From positions 310,001-374,000 of the forward strand of contig NZ_JAFBCB010000001.1 in NCBI RefSeq assembly GCF_016907455.1: 64,000 nt of DNA. Reading direction: 5' to 3'. The first letter of the stretch is position 1. Each line of letters opens with the position of its first letter. Below, one piece after another: positions 7,454 to 16,506 of this stretch. Under the pieces are notes generated by a model. The model did not search any database. It saw only the letters and a list, made by a program, of their open reading frames with translations, and had not been told where the DNA came from. This DNA comes from Brachybacterium muris. Its GTDB lineage: Bacteria > Actinomycetota > Actinomycetes > Actinomycetales > Dermabacteraceae. Position numbers and translations under genes: made by a program.

Positions 7454-8283
7454 CCGCCACCGGCACCGCCACCCACACCACCACCGGCACCGCCCCCGGC
7501 GTCGCGCCGCGCACCGTCGCCCTGAGCGACCTGCCCCAGCCCTCCGGCACCGCCCGCGCCCTGCGCTACGCGATGCACACCTCCCGCATGACGCTCACCA
7601 ACGTGTTCTTCATGGCCTTCTCGATCGCCATGCCGGTGGGCATGTACCTGCTGTTCGGCACCATGTTCGGCGACCAGGCCGACGGCACCGCCCGCGGCAT
7701 GATCATGGTCAACATGGCCGCCTACGGCGGACTGGGCACCGCCATCACCGCCGGTACCCAGATCCAGGAGGACCAGCGCAACGGCTTCCTGCGCCAGCTG
7801 ATCGTCGCGGGGCTATCCCCGCGCTCCTTCCTGATCGGCTCCGTGCTCGCCGCCAGCGTGGTGATCGTCCCCGCCCTGCTCGCCGTCGGCGTGGTGGGCC
7901 TGGCCACCGGCGTGGAGGCCGATCCCCTCTCCTTCCTCGCCACCATCGCCGTGCTGTGGCTGGGGCTGCTGCCCACCATCCTCATCGGCATCGCCCTGGG
8001 CATGCTGCTCACCGGCGGCGCCGCCTCCGCCGGTGGCGTCGTGACCCTGATGGGCATGGCCGTCCTGGGTGGCCTGTGGCTGCCGCTGGAGATGTTCCCC
8101 GACTGGATGCAGAGCATCGGCAAGGCCCTGCCCAGCCACTGGATCGCCAAGCTCGGCACCTGGGCCCTGTACGGCGGGGAGCTGCCGGTGACCGGCCTGC
8201 TCGTCATCGGGATCTGGACCCTGGTGCTCGGCGCGATCTGCGCCGTGAGCCTGAACAAGGCCATCGGACTCACCCGCCGCTGA
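7450..8283 (+). CDS. ABC-2 type transporter permease
   Basis: A 277-residue membrane protein with about six helices, the first at VFFMAFSIAMPVGMYLLFGTMFG and the last at LLVIGIWTLVLGAICAV. Typical ABC-2 features include the long amphipathic stretch QIQEDQRNGFLRQLIVAGLSPRSFLIG between helices 2 and 3 and the GGLWLPLEMFPDWMQSIGKALP loop before the last helix. It works with the ATPase encoded just upstream to export a drug, lipid or peptide. A strong hairpin 33 bp after its stop separates it from the sensor kinase. Confidence 0.88.
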   Translation: MTATGTATHTTTGTAPGVAPRTVALSDLPQPSGTARALRYAMHTSRMTLTNVFFMAFSIAMPVGMYLLFGTMFGDQADGTARGMIMVNMAAYGGLGTAITAGTQIQEDQRNGFLRQLIVAGLSPRSFLIGSVLAASVVIVPALLAVGVVGLATGVEADPLSFLATIAVLWLGLLPTILIGIALGMLLTGGAASAGGVVTLMGMAVLGGLWLPLEMFPDWMQSIGKALPSHWIAKLGTWALYGGELPVTGLLVIGIWTLVLGAICAVSLNKAIGLTRR

Positions 8284-8315
8284 GCCACACCATCCGAGGA
8301 ACCGAACGCCCACGT

Positions 8316-8351
8316 CGACGGCGGGCCCCGGGATCCCCGGGCCCGCCGTCG
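8316..8351 (+). terminator. GC-rich hairpin after the exporter operon
   Basis: CGACGGCGGGCCC pairs with GGGCCCGCCGTCG around a short loop (stem of at least 13 bp). It lies between the permease stop and the kinase start. There is no T-tract, as is common for actinobacterial terminators, so it may only attenuate transcription into the two-component genes. Confidence 0.6.
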
Positions 8352-8374
8352 CGACCCGTAGGAGCGCTGACACA

Positions 8375-9562
8375 ATGACCGTGATGAACACCGAGCCCTC
8401 CACCGTCGAGAAGCGCTGGTCCGGCATGGCCCAGGCCGCCGACCCCGGCGCCATCGACGATGCCTCGAGCCGGAGGGTCAGCCCCCGCCAGATCCACCGG
8501 GCCGCCGTCGAGTCCGGTGCGATGCCGTTCTCCCTGCCGCCCACGGTGTTCCTGCTGCTGCCGATCGTCTTCGCCTGGATCCAGTCCCCCGGCATCGGGG
8601 CCGTGATGGCCACCGTGCTGCTGCTGGCCTACGGGGCAATGTTCCTCTACGCCAGTGGCATCGCCCTGTATCCCCTGCAGGTGAGGCTCTCCTGGTTCAC
8701 CCTGTCGACCGGCCTGGTGCTCGCCCTGGTCCCCCTGATCGGCGAGAACGTGCTGTTCATGGTGATGTTCCAGGCCATGACCCACGTGATCCTGCTGCCC
8801 TGGCGCTGGGCGGTGCCCACCATGGTGGCGATGTGCGTGGGGGTCGCGGTCCTCGCCGCCTGGCTGGGCGTCTACTTCGCGGTGGTGCTGGCGGTGATGG
8901 GCCTGGCCATGTCCTGGGGCATCGGGCACGGCATCCAGCAGGAGGTGCTGCAGGGGAAGCTCGACGCCGCAGAGCGCCGCAACGCCTCCCTCGCGGTGGC
9001 CGCCGAACGCGAGCGCATCGGCCGAGACCTGCACGACATCCTGGGCCACTCCCTGACCTCCGCGACCGTCTCCGCGCAGCTCGCCCAGCGCCTCCTGGAT
9101 GCCGATCCGGCCGCCGCCCGTGAGCAGCTCGCCCACATCGAGTCCACCCTGCGCCAGTCCCTGGCCGACGTGCGCGCCACCGCCAGCGGCATGCAGACCG
9201 TGCGCGCCGCCACCGAGATCGCCTCGGCCCGCAGTGTGCTGGCTGCCGTGGGCATCGACGCGGACGTCCCCACCGCCATGCCGGCCCTGGACGATGAGCG
9301 GGCCGAGCTGTTCGGCTACGTGATCCGCGAGGCCGTCACCAACATCGTGCGCCACGCCAGTGCCGAGCACGTGCGCATCACCATCGCCGAGGACGAGGTG
9401 AGCATCGCAGACGATGGGGTGGGCATCGCTCCCGGCACCGCCCGCACCGGCCTGCGCGGTCTGGAGCAGCGTGTGACCGGCGCCGGGGGAGTGCTCACCG
9501 TGGAGTCCTCCCCGGCGGGCACCGCTCTCACCGCTCGCATCCTTCCCGAGGAGACCCCGTGA
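8375..9562 (+). CDS. Sensor histidine kinase (HisKA_3, DesK/LiaS-like)
   Basis: A 395-residue kinase with five or six membrane helices in residues 50-190. Next come a short coiled linker, the dimerisation helix with the phospho-acceptor histidine in ERERIGRDLHDILGHSL, and an ATPase domain with N-box (REAVTNIVRH) and G-box (DDGVGI). There is almost no extracellular domain, so the signal is probably sensed in or at the membrane, as in intramembrane kinases that guard exporters. AGGAG lies ten bases before the ATG, and a second ATG three codons later is possible. It overlaps the regulator gene by four bases. Confidence 0.9.
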   Translation: MTVMNTEPSTVEKRWSGMAQAADPGAIDDASSRRVSPRQIHRAAVESGAMPFSLPPTVFLLLPIVFAWIQSPGIGAVMATVLLLAYGAMFLYASGIALYPLQVRLSWFTLSTGLVLALVPLIGENVLFMVMFQAMTHVILLPWRWAVPTMVAMCVGVAVLAAWLGVYFAVVLAVMGLAMSWGIGHGIQQEVLQGKLDAAERRNASLAVAAERERIGRDLHDILGHSLTSATVSAQLAQRLLDADPAAAREQLAHIESTLRQSLADVRATASGMQTVRAATEIASARSVLAAVGIDADVPTAMPALDDERAELFGYVIREAVTNIVRHASAEHVRITIAEDEVSIADDGVGIAPGTARTGLRGLEQRVTGAGGVLTVESSPAGTALTARILPEETP

Positions 9563-10197
9563 TCCGCATCGTCATCGCCGACGACCAGCACATCCTGCGC
9601 TCGGGCCTGGTGGCCCTGCTGCGCCTGGAGAACGACATCGAGGTGGTCGCCGAGACCGCCGACTGCGCCAGCACCGTCGACCAGGTCACCGAGCTGCGCC
9701 CCGACGTGCTGCTGCTGGACGTGCAGATGCCCGCCGGCACCCTCGCCAATGGTGAGCCCGGTCCGGAAGACGGCATCGAGGTCGCCGCCCACCTGCGTGA
9801 CACCCTGGATCAGCCTCCGCGGGTCATCGTGCTGACCACCTTCGGGCGGGCCGGGTACCTGCGCCGGGCGATGGAGGCCGGCGCCCAGGGATTCATGGTC
9901 AAGGACACCCCGGTGGAGCGCCTCGTCGATGCCGTGCGCCGCGTCCAGCAGGGGCTGCGCGTAGTGGACCCGGACCTCGCTGCACAGTCCCTCGCGGTCG
10001 GTGCGAGCCCGCTGACCGCGAAGGAGACCGAGGTGCTGCGTGCCGCCGCCCGCGGGGAGAGCACCGCGGCGATCGCCCGCAGCCTGTTCCTCAGCGAGGG
10101 CACCGTGCGCAACCACGTCTCCTCCGCGATCGGGAAGCTCCAGGTGAGCAGCCGAGCCGACGCCGTCAAAGTCGCCACCGAGAACGGCTGGCTCTGA
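9559..10197 (+). CDS. Response regulator, NarL/LuxR family
   Basis: A 212-residue regulator starting at GTG. The receiver domain has the acidic pair ADD at residues 7-9, phospho-acceptor Asp54 (LLLDVQMP), the conserved Thr/Ser region VLTTFG and the lysine in MVKDTPVE. An extra loop of about ten residues (GTLANGEPGPEDG) follows Asp54. The C-terminal LuxR helix-turn-helix reads LTAKETEVLRAAARGESTAA and on to TVRNHVSSAIGKL. Together with the kinase it probably controls the ABC-2 exporter upstream. Confidence 0.92.
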   Translation: MIRIVIADDQHILRSGLVALLRLENDIEVVAETADCASTVDQVTELRPDVLLLDVQMPAGTLANGEPGPEDGIEVAAHLRDTLDQPPRVIVLTTFGRAGYLRRAMEAGAQGFMVKDTPVERLVDAVRRVQQGLRVVDPDLAAQSLAVGASPLTAKETEVLRAAARGESTAAIARSLFLSEGTVRNHVSSAIGKLQVSSRADAVKVATENGWL

Positions 10198-10219
10198 GAG
10201 GAGCGGGCAGCAGGGCTCG

Positions 10220-10225
10220 TAGGCT
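10220..10225 (+). promoter_or_regulatory. -10 box (TAGGCT) of a leaderless transporter transcript
   Basis: TAGGCT ends six bases before the GTG at 10232, which puts the transcription start on the start codon. No Shine-Dalgarno is present. Confidence 0.55.
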
Positions 10226-10231
10226 TCTGAG

Positions 10232-11161
10232 GTGCACACGCTCGAGTCGCTCCTGGGACTGCTGATCCACATCAGCGTGCCCGCCTTCGCGATCGCGTCG
10301 ATGCTGTCGATGGGCCTGCGTACCCCGCTGCGCTCCTTCCGCACCCAGCTGCGCGACCGCCGCACCGTGCTCTCCCTGCTGGGGGCGAACTTCGTGGTGA
10401 TCCCCGCGGTGGGCACCCTCATCATCTGGGTGCTGAACGGCCTGCTGCCCCTGCACATCGCCGAAGGGTTCGTGATCGCCCTGTGCGCTGCGGGCGCCCC
10501 CTTCGTTCTGCAACTGGGGGCGATGGCCCGCATCCCGTACTCCGAGACCGCCGGGCCGATGGCGGTGCTGCTGCTGGGGTCGATCGTGTTCATGCCGCTG
10601 GTGGTGCCGTTCCTGCTGCAGGACGTGCAGGTCGACGCCGGGGCAGTGGCCCGCCTGCTGCTGGGCACGATGCTCTCGCCGATGATCGCGGGCATCGTGA
10701 TCGCCGCGGTGTTCCCCCACCTCGCGGACGTCCTGGCCCGGATCGCGGGGGGCGTGGCCGCCGTCTCTGCCGTGCTGATGTTCGTCTCGGGCTTCGGCTC
10801 GAACACCGTGCTGCTGCTGGAGGTGCTGCTCTCCCCGGCGATGCTGGCCGCCGCCGGCCTGGTGGCGCTGGCCTTCGTCGCCGGTCGTGCCTCCGGCGAG
10901 CTGGCCGGGCACAGCCTCACCGTGCCCGACGGCCCTGCGATCCTCTCCAGCCAGCGCAACATCGCCGCCGCCCTGCTGGTGGCCCGGGCCGCGGGAGATG
11001 ACAACAGCCAGCTGGTGCTGGCGATCCTGCTGCTGAGCGCGGTGGGCTTCGTGATGCTGGTGCCGTACGCCCTGGCCACCGGTGTGGTGCGTCGCAAGCG
11101 GGCGGGGGAGAGGATCACCCCCGGGGTGCTGCTGGGCATCGTCGGCCCCAAGTCCGACTGA
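10232..11161 (+). CDS. BASS-like (bile acid:sodium symporter superfamily) membrane transporter
   Basis: A 309-residue protein with nine or ten hydrophobic helices and short loops. The broken-helix segments (GFVIALCAAGAPFVLQLGAMAR and GPAILSSQRNIAAALLVARAAG) resemble the crossing region of BASS/SBF transporters. Asn-Ile-Ala in the second segment fits the conserved region near the sodium site. The substrate is unknown. An AEC-type auxin-efflux carrier is an alternative with a related fold. The gene starts with GTG immediately after a TAGGCT box and has no clear operon partner. Confidence 0.55.
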   Translation: MHTLESLLGLLIHISVPAFAIASMLSMGLRTPLRSFRTQLRDRRTVLSLLGANFVVIPAVGTLIIWVLNGLLPLHIAEGFVIALCAAGAPFVLQLGAMARIPYSETAGPMAVLLLGSIVFMPLVVPFLLQDVQVDAGAVARLLLGTMLSPMIAGIVIAAVFPHLADVLARIAGGVAAVSAVLMFVSGFGSNTVLLLEVLLSPAMLAAAGLVALAFVAGRASGELAGHSLTVPDGPAILSSQRNIAAALLVARAAGDDNSQLVLAILLLSAVGFVMLVPYALATGVVRRKRAGERITPGVLLGIVGPKSD

Positions 11162-11248
11162 CCGCCCGGCCCGCCCCGATCGCCCAGCCTGTCTGCCTGC
11201 CCCTTCCGCCTGCGCCCCGACCGACACCGCCCCGCCGCCGCACTCAGT

Positions 11249-11305
11249 CGAGGCACGAATAGTTGTCGGAATGGGGGCGTCATTCCGACAAACTTTCGTG
11301 CCTCG
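11249..11305. repeat. Long palindrome with GCACGA-N5-TGTCGGAATG half-sites
   Basis: Two 25-base arms (11249-11273, 11281-11305) pair at 22 of 25 positions with a three-base bubble, around a seven-base loop (GGGGCGT). The left arm has GCACGA, five variable bases, then TGTCGGAATG. The same pattern recurs at 63476. It could end transcription of the transporter gene or be a dispersed palindromic repeat. It does not have a T-tract. Confidence 0.75.
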
Positions 11306-11345
11306 GCGGCTCTGGGGCGTGTCCAGCCGCCTCGCCGATCATGCC

Positions 11346-11453
11346 GTGAGGGGTGTGGTGGGCTGCTGGGCGGTGAGGGGTGCGGTGGGCCGCTGGGCGG
11401 TGAGGGGTCTGGTGGACCGCTGGACCGTGAGGGGCACGGTGGCTGCTGGCCGT
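11346..11453. repeat. 27-bp tandem repeat, four degenerate copies
   Basis: Units start at 11346, 11373, 11400 and 11427, each beginning GTGAGGGG and continuing with a GGTGG/GCTGG pattern. The array lies in the 387-bp gap between the transporter and copA, about 40 bp after the palindrome. No convincing gene covers it. Confidence 0.8.
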
Positions 11454-11495
11454 GCCCGGGGTGCTGCTGTCTCCCGCCTCACCCCCGCCTGACAG

Positions 11496-11512
11496 ATACC
11501 CCTAGGGGGTAT
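11496..11512. promoter_or_regulatory. CsoR-type copper operator
   Basis: ATACCCCTAGGGGGTAT is a near-perfect palindrome of the G-tract class bound by the copper-sensing repressor CsoR. It lies 37 bp upstream of the copA start and probably overlaps its promoter. No csoR gene is in the window, so the repressor would have to act from elsewhere. Confidence 0.8.
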
Positions 11513-11548
11513 AAAGTGAGGGGCGTGCAGGCATTCGAGGAGGCAGCA

Positions 11549-13771
11549 GTGGACACCGCATCGACATCGCAGCGACCCGTCAACGCGCTCGAGGTGATCG
11601 ACCTCGAGGTGGGCGGAATGACCTGCGCCAGCTGCGCGGCCCGCATCGAGAAGAAGCTCAACAAGCTCGACGGTGTCGAGGCCTCGGTCAACTACGCCAC
11701 CGAGAAGGCCAACGTGCGCGTGCCCGAGGGTGTCAGCGCCGATGACCTGATCGCCGTGGTCGAGAAGACCGGCTACACCGCGAAGCTCCCCGCACCCCGC
11801 ACACCTGCACCGCCTGTCAGCGGGGGAGGGGCGGGGGGCGCGTCGGCCGCTGCAGGCCCCGCCGCCGATGGCACGAACGCCGCGAACCCCGCGACCGCTG
11901 CGTCGACCGGCACCGACGGCGCCGCGATCGATGCCGAGGACCCGGAGCTGCGCAGCCTGCGCCACCGCGTGATCGGCGCCGCCATCCTCTCGGTCCCCGT
12001 GATCGCGATGGCGATGATCCCGGCCCTCCAGTTCGACTACTGGGGCTTCGCCTCCCTCACTCTCGCCGCTCCCGTGGTGGTGTGGGCCGGCTGGCCGTTC
12101 CACCGCGCCGCCTGGATCAATGCCCGCCACGGCGCGGCCACCATGGACACCCTGGTCTCGGTGGGCACCACCGCCGCGTTCCTGTGGTCGATCCTGGCGC
12201 TGTTCGTGGGCACCGCCGGTGATCGCGGCACCACCCACCACTTCAGCTTCGCCCTCGAGCGCACCGACGGGATGAGCAACATCTACCTCGAGGTCGCCGC
12301 CGGGGTGATCACCTTCGTGCTGCTGGGCCGCTACTTCGAGAAGCGCTCCAAGCGGCAGGCCGGCGCTGCCCTGCGCGCCCTGATGGAGATGGGCGCCAAG
12401 GAGGTTGCGGTGCTGCGCGACGGCGCCGAGCAGCTGATCCCCGTGGAGCAGCTCGCCGTGGGGGATGAGTTCGTGGTGCGCCCCGGCGAGAAGATCGCCA
12501 CCGACGGCGTGGTGGTCTCCGGCTCCAGCGCCGTGGACATGTCCATGCTCACCGGCGAGTCCGTGCCCGTCGAGGTGGGGGAGGGCCACGAGGTCACCGG
12601 CGCCACCGTCAACGAGGGCGGGCGCCTGGTGGTGCGCGCCACCCGCGTGGGCTCGGACACCCAGCTGGCCCGGATGGCGAAACTGGTGGAGGACGCCCAG
12701 TCCGGCAAGGCCGAGATCCAGCGCCTGGCCGACCGCGTCTCCGGCATCTTCGTGCCGATCGTGTTCGTGATCGCCATCGCGACCTTCATAGGCTGGCTGG
12801 TCTTCGGCGGCAGCGCCGTGATGGCCGGCACCGCCGCCGTGGCCGTGCTGATCATCGCCTGCCCCTGCGCCCTGGGGCTGGCGACCCCCACCGCCCTGCT
12901 GGTCGGTACCGGCCGCGGCGCCCAGATGGGCGTGCTGATCAAGGGCCCCGAGGTGCTGGAGAGCACCCGCCGCGTGGACACCATCGTGCTGGACAAGACC
13001 GGCACCGTCACCACCGGCACCATGACCCTGCAGGACGTCGTCCCCGCGAGCGGCACCGACCGCGCCACCCTTCTGCGGCACGCCGGCGCCGTCGAATCGG
13101 CCAGCGAGCACCCCATCGCCCGCGCCATCGCCGCCGGTGCCGCCGAGGAACTGGGCCGTCTTCCGGAGGTCACCGACTTCCAGAACCTCGCGGGCTCCGG
13201 CGTGCGCGGTACCGTCGACGGCGTGAGCGTGCAGGTTGGACGCAACATCCCTGGGGCCGACGAGCTCCCGGCCGACGTCGCCACCGCCCTCGAGGACGCC
13301 CGCACCTCCGGCCGCACTGCCGTGCTCGTGGCATGGGACGGCCAGGTGCGTGGCCTGCTCACCGTGGCCGACGAGGTCAAGCCCACCAGCGCCGAGGCCA
13401 TCGCCCAGCTGCGCGAACTGGGCCTGACCCCGGTGCTGCTCACCGGTGACCACGAGACCGTGGCCCGTCGCGTCGCCGCCGAGGTGGGCATCGACGAGGT
13501 GATCGCCGAGGTGATGCCCGAGGACAAGGTGGGCGTGATCGAGCGCCTCCAGCAAAGCGGCAAGATCGTCGCGATGGTGGGCGACGGCGTGAACGACGCA
13601 CCGGCCCTCGCACAGGCCGACCTGGGACTGGCCATGGGCACCGGCACCGATGTGGCCATCGAGGCCGCGGACATCACCCTGGTGCGCGGTGACCTGATGA
13701 GTATTCGTAGTCGTGGGAGCCACCGAATCTTGCTCTTGGGGACCGCCGATCGTGCCGACGGGGGCCAGTAG
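11549..13771 (+). pseudogene. copA: Copper-exporting P-type ATPase CopA, 5' part, broken by IS copy 1
   Basis: The gene encodes an N-terminal heavy-metal domain (GMTCASC, Cys26 and Cys29), an Ala/Gly/Pro linker, six membrane helices with the CPC ion site (ACPCALG), the actuator TGES, phosphorylation motif DKTGT, the SEHPIA histidine and hinge GDGVNDA. The start is a GTG with GAGGAGG five bases upstream. The insertion sequence begins at 13698, after codons DLM. The frame then reads about 24 IS-encoded residues to a stop at 13771. The last two helices, which carry the YN and MxxSS copper ligands, are cut off, so the product should not transport copper. The missing part is at 16279-16505. Confidence 0.9.
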
Positions 13772-13810
13772 CCGCCGCGGTGGGGACCACTGGCTCCCGC
13801 CGGCATCGGG

Positions 13811-14557
13811 TCACTGGGGCAGTGCGGTGTGTTCTCGCATGTTCCTGTCGCCGGTGTCGATCCAGATTGTGTTGTGCACGATGCGGTCCATGATCGCATC
13901 GGCGTGGACTGCTCCACCGAGCCGGGCGTGCCAGTCCTTCTTCGGGTACTGGGTGCAGAACACGGTCGAGCCGGTGTCATAGCGGCGCTCGAGCAGTTCC
14001 AGCAGCATCGAACGCATTCCCTCGTCAGGATGGTCCAGCAGCCACTCGTCGATCACCAGCAGCGAGAACGTGGAGTACTTCCGCAGGAACTTCGTCTGGC
14101 CCTGCGGCTTGTCCTTTGCCAGGGCCCAGGCCTCTTCGAGGTCGGGCATTCGGATGTAGTGGGCTCGGAGCCGGTGCTGGCAGGCCTGCTTCGCCAGCGC
14201 GCAGCCGAGGTAGGACTTCCCTGAGCCGGTGAAGCCCTGGAAGACCACGTTCTGTTGCCGCTGGATGAAGGAGCAGGTTGCCAGTTGCGCGATCACGTTC
14301 CGGTTCAGTCCCCGTTCCTCGACCAGATCCAGCCGCCGCAGGTCCGCTCCGGGATAACGCAGCCCCGCCCGGCGGATCAGACCCTCGACCTTTCCATGAT
14401 TGAAGATGGAATGCGCCTCGTCCACGATCAGCTGGAGCCGTTCCTGGAACGACATCCCCAGCACGTGAGCCTCATCCTGGGCATCGATCGCGTCCAGCAG
14501 CGCGGTCGCGCCCATCTCGCGCAGCTTCCGCTTCGTGTCGTTATCGATCACGCTCAC
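13811..14557 (-). CDS. istB: IS21-family helper ATPase IstB (copy 1)
   Basis: A 248-residue AAA+ ATPase that assists the IstA transposase by forming an assembly on target DNA. It has Walker A (GFTGSGKSYL) and Walker B (LLVIDEWLLD). The N-terminal helical part (KRKLREMGATALLDAI) is the region that usually contacts IstA. The GTG start overlaps the istA stop (GTGA). Longer in-frame extensions upstream lie inside istA and are not needed. It appears intact. Confidence 0.93.
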   Translation of the reverse strand: MSVIDNDTKRKLREMGATALLDAIDAQDEAHVLGMSFQERLQLIVDEAHSIFNHGKVEGLIRRAGLRYPGADLRRLDLVEERGLNRNVIAQLATCSFIQRQQNVVFQGFTGSGKSYLGCALAKQACQHRLRAHYIRMPDLEEAWALAKDKPQGQTKFLRKYSTFSLLVIDEWLLDHPDEGMRSMLLELLERRYDTGSTVFCTQYPKKDWHARLGGAVHADAIMDRIVHNTIWIDTGDRNMREHTALPQ

Positions 14558-16116
14558 CGGACACCTCCGGCGTAGTAGTCGGCGCCACGGACGTATCCGC
14601 CGTCTTCCGCGGGTTCCTCGCGGGGTGGACGCAGGGCGGCGACCTTGTCCTGCCCGGTGGCCAAGATCGGGTGCAGATGCGCATAGCGCGGTGAACGGAC
14701 CCGTCCCGTCAGCGCGAGTGCGCAGGCCGCCTCGACCCGATCTACGGAGAAGCGGCGAGAGAGCCGTAGCACCGCCAACGCGGGATCCAGGCCCTGTTCC
14801 ACGATCGGCACGGACTCGAAGATCCGCTGGATCACGATCACCGTGGCCGGCCCGACCCGATCTGCCCACGCCCGCACCCTCTGCGCGTCCCAGGCCTGGA
14901 AACGCTCGCCCGCAGGTAGGTCCGCGTCGTTGGTGCGGTACTCATTGCTCGCGGTCTCCGGGAGCAGCAGGTGACTGGTCAGTCGCTGGCTGCCCTGATA
15001 GATCTCCAGCGTCCGGGCCGTGATGCGCAGATCGACCTTCGCGCCGATGTGCGCGAACGGCGCGGAGTAGAAGTTCCGCGCGAACGTGACGTGCCCGTTC
15101 CTGCCCACTCGTCGTCCGTAGTGCCATGTCGAGATCTCGTAGGGCACCGCCGGCAGCGGCGTCAGCAGCGGCCGCTCCTCCGCGTCGAACACGCTGGCGC
15201 GGGATCCGGGCCGCTTCTGGAACGGCTCCGCGTTATAGGCCTCCATCCGCTGCCCGATGGCGGCTGCAAGTTCGGGCAGGGACGTGAATCGCTGATCCCG
15301 CAGCCCGGCGATGACCCAGGTCGCGACGTGCGCGACGGTGTTCTCCACGCTCGCCTTGTCTTTCGGTTTCCGCACCCTCCCCGGGAGCACCGCCGCCGAG
15401 TAATGCGCTGCCATCTCGCGATACGCATCGTTCAGGACGATCTCGCCCTCGCGGGGGTGCTTCACCACACCGGTCTTGAGGTTGTCCGGAACGATCCTCG
15501 GGACCGTCCCGCCCAGCGCCTCGAACATCGCTACGTGCGCTCGCAGCCAGGACTCCTGGCGCATATCCAGCGCCGGGAAGCAGAACGCGTAACGAGAAAA
15601 AGGCAGGCAGGCAACGAACAAGAACACCTTCGAGACCTCGCCGGTGACCGGATCGGCCAGCTCCATCGTGGGGCCGGACCAGTCGACCTCCACGCTCTGG
15701 CCGGCCTTGTGACCGACTCTCGAAGCGGCACCGGTGACCATGACGTGGTGCTGGTAGGTGCGGCAAAACCGGTCATACCCCATCGCCGGATCCCCAGCCG
15801 CCGTGGTCGCGTCGAAGTACTCGCCGTGCAACAGCTTCAGCGTCACGCCGACCCTGGCCATCTCTCGATGGACCTGTTCCCAGTCCGGCTGTGCGAACAC
15901 GCTCTCGTGCTCGCCCCGGCCCGGGAACAACCGGGCATACACCTGCTCATCGGCGACGTCCGCGATATCGCCCCACCCGATCCCTGCAGCGTCAGCGGCC
16001 TCGAACACCGCCCTCACGGACTTGCGGGACATGCCCTGCGAGGACGAAATCGCTCGCCCCGACAGACCTTCTGCGCGCAGCTGGAGCACCAGCTTCGCCC
16101 TGATCTTCCGTACCAT
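14554..16116 (-). CDS. istA: IS21-family transposase IstA (copy 1)
   Basis: A 520-residue DDE transposase. The N-terminus has a helix-turn-helix (GLSGRAISSSQGMSRKSVRA) for binding the terminal repeats. The catalytic triad is visible as EVDWSG, VPDNLKTGV and KDKASVENTV. The C-terminal beta-barrel region follows at FARNFYSAPFAHIGAKVDLR. The ATG at 16116 is preceded by GGAAGGAG, which lies in the right arm of an inverted repeat (16125-16165) that may block its translation in read-through RNA. It is intact and probably active. Confidence 0.93.
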   Translation of the reverse strand: MVRKIRAKLVLQLRAEGLSGRAISSSQGMSRKSVRAVFEAADAAGIGWGDIADVADEQVYARLFPGRGEHESVFAQPDWEQVHREMARVGVTLKLLHGEYFDATTAAGDPAMGYDRFCRTYQHHVMVTGAASRVGHKAGQSVEVDWSGPTMELADPVTGEVSKVFLFVACLPFSRYAFCFPALDMRQESWLRAHVAMFEALGGTVPRIVPDNLKTGVVKHPREGEIVLNDAYREMAAHYSAAVLPGRVRKPKDKASVENTVAHVATWVIAGLRDQRFTSLPELAAAIGQRMEAYNAEPFQKRPGSRASVFDAEERPLLTPLPAVPYEISTWHYGRRVGRNGHVTFARNFYSAPFAHIGAKVDLRITARTLEIYQGSQRLTSHLLLPETASNEYRTNDADLPAGERFQAWDAQRVRAWADRVGPATVIVIQRIFESVPIVEQGLDPALAVLRLSRRFSVDRVEAACALALTGRVRSPRYAHLHPILATGQDKVAALRPPREEPAEDGGYVRGADYYAGGVR

Positions 16117-16124
16117 TCCAGATT

Positions 16125-16165
16125 GCTCCTTCCGCCGCGTGCCCTATACACACGGCGGAAGGAGC
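16125..16165 (-). promoter_or_regulatory. Fold-back hairpin over the istA ribosome binding site (copy 1)
   Basis: A perfect 13-bp inverted repeat (GCTCCTTCCGCCG and CGGCGGAAGGAGC) with a 15-base loop. The istA Shine-Dalgarno is within one arm, and the loop contains TATAGG, a plausible -10. RNA entering from outside would form the stem, whereas RNA started at the internal -10 would lack the first arm. Confidence 0.65.
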
Positions 16166-16278
16166 GTAGACAGAGCGGCCCCAACGACACCACTGGTGGT
16201 CCCGAACGACGCCACCGCTACGGCAGCGACGTGGCACCCGAACCCTCGATCAGCGGACCCCAGCGAGGCGAATATTCA

Positions 16279-16505
16279 ACCTGATGGCCGCCGTGGATGC
16301 AATCCGCCTCTCGCGCCGCACCCTGCGCACCATCAAGGGCAACCTGTTCTGGGCCTTCGCCTACAACACGGCCGCCATCCCGGTGGCCGCCCTGGGCCTG
16401 CTGAACCCCATGCTGGCCGGTGCCGCGATGGCGTTCTCCAGCGTGTTCGTGGTCTCCAACAGCCTGCGCCTCCGGGGCTTCCGCAGCGTGGCGAGCGAGG
16501 GCTGA
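16279..16505 (+). pseudogene. copA: CopA C-terminal fragment after IS copy 1
   Basis: This encodes the last 74 residues of the copper ATPase: the end of the soluble hinge ([18 protein letters not shown]), then helix 7 with the copper-ligand pair YN ([12 protein letters not shown]) and helix 8 with MAFSS, the MxxSS motif. An ATG at 16284 is in frame but no ribosome binding site precedes it, so it is probably untranslated. No defect other than the insertion is seen. Confidence 0.88.
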
Positions 16506-16506
16506 A

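Larger units (their letters stand above)
13698..16278 (-). mobile_element. IS21-family insertion sequence, copy 1 (2581 bp)
   Basis: Ends are TG...CA with short imperfect terminal repeats (TGAGTATTCG and TGAATATTCG). It carries istA and istB on the minus strand, overlapping by four bases. The target duplication ACCTGA is at 13692-13697 and 16279-16284. Joining the flanks with one copy restores the copA frame, so insertion was precise. Length and both encoded proteins match copies 2 and 3, indicating recent spread. Confidence 0.95.

Noticed and set aside
11339-13723. A 794-codon open frame antisense to copA
   Set aside because: His/Gly/Asp/Ala-rich shadow of the copA frame. copA has all P-type ATPase motifs, and this frame has none.
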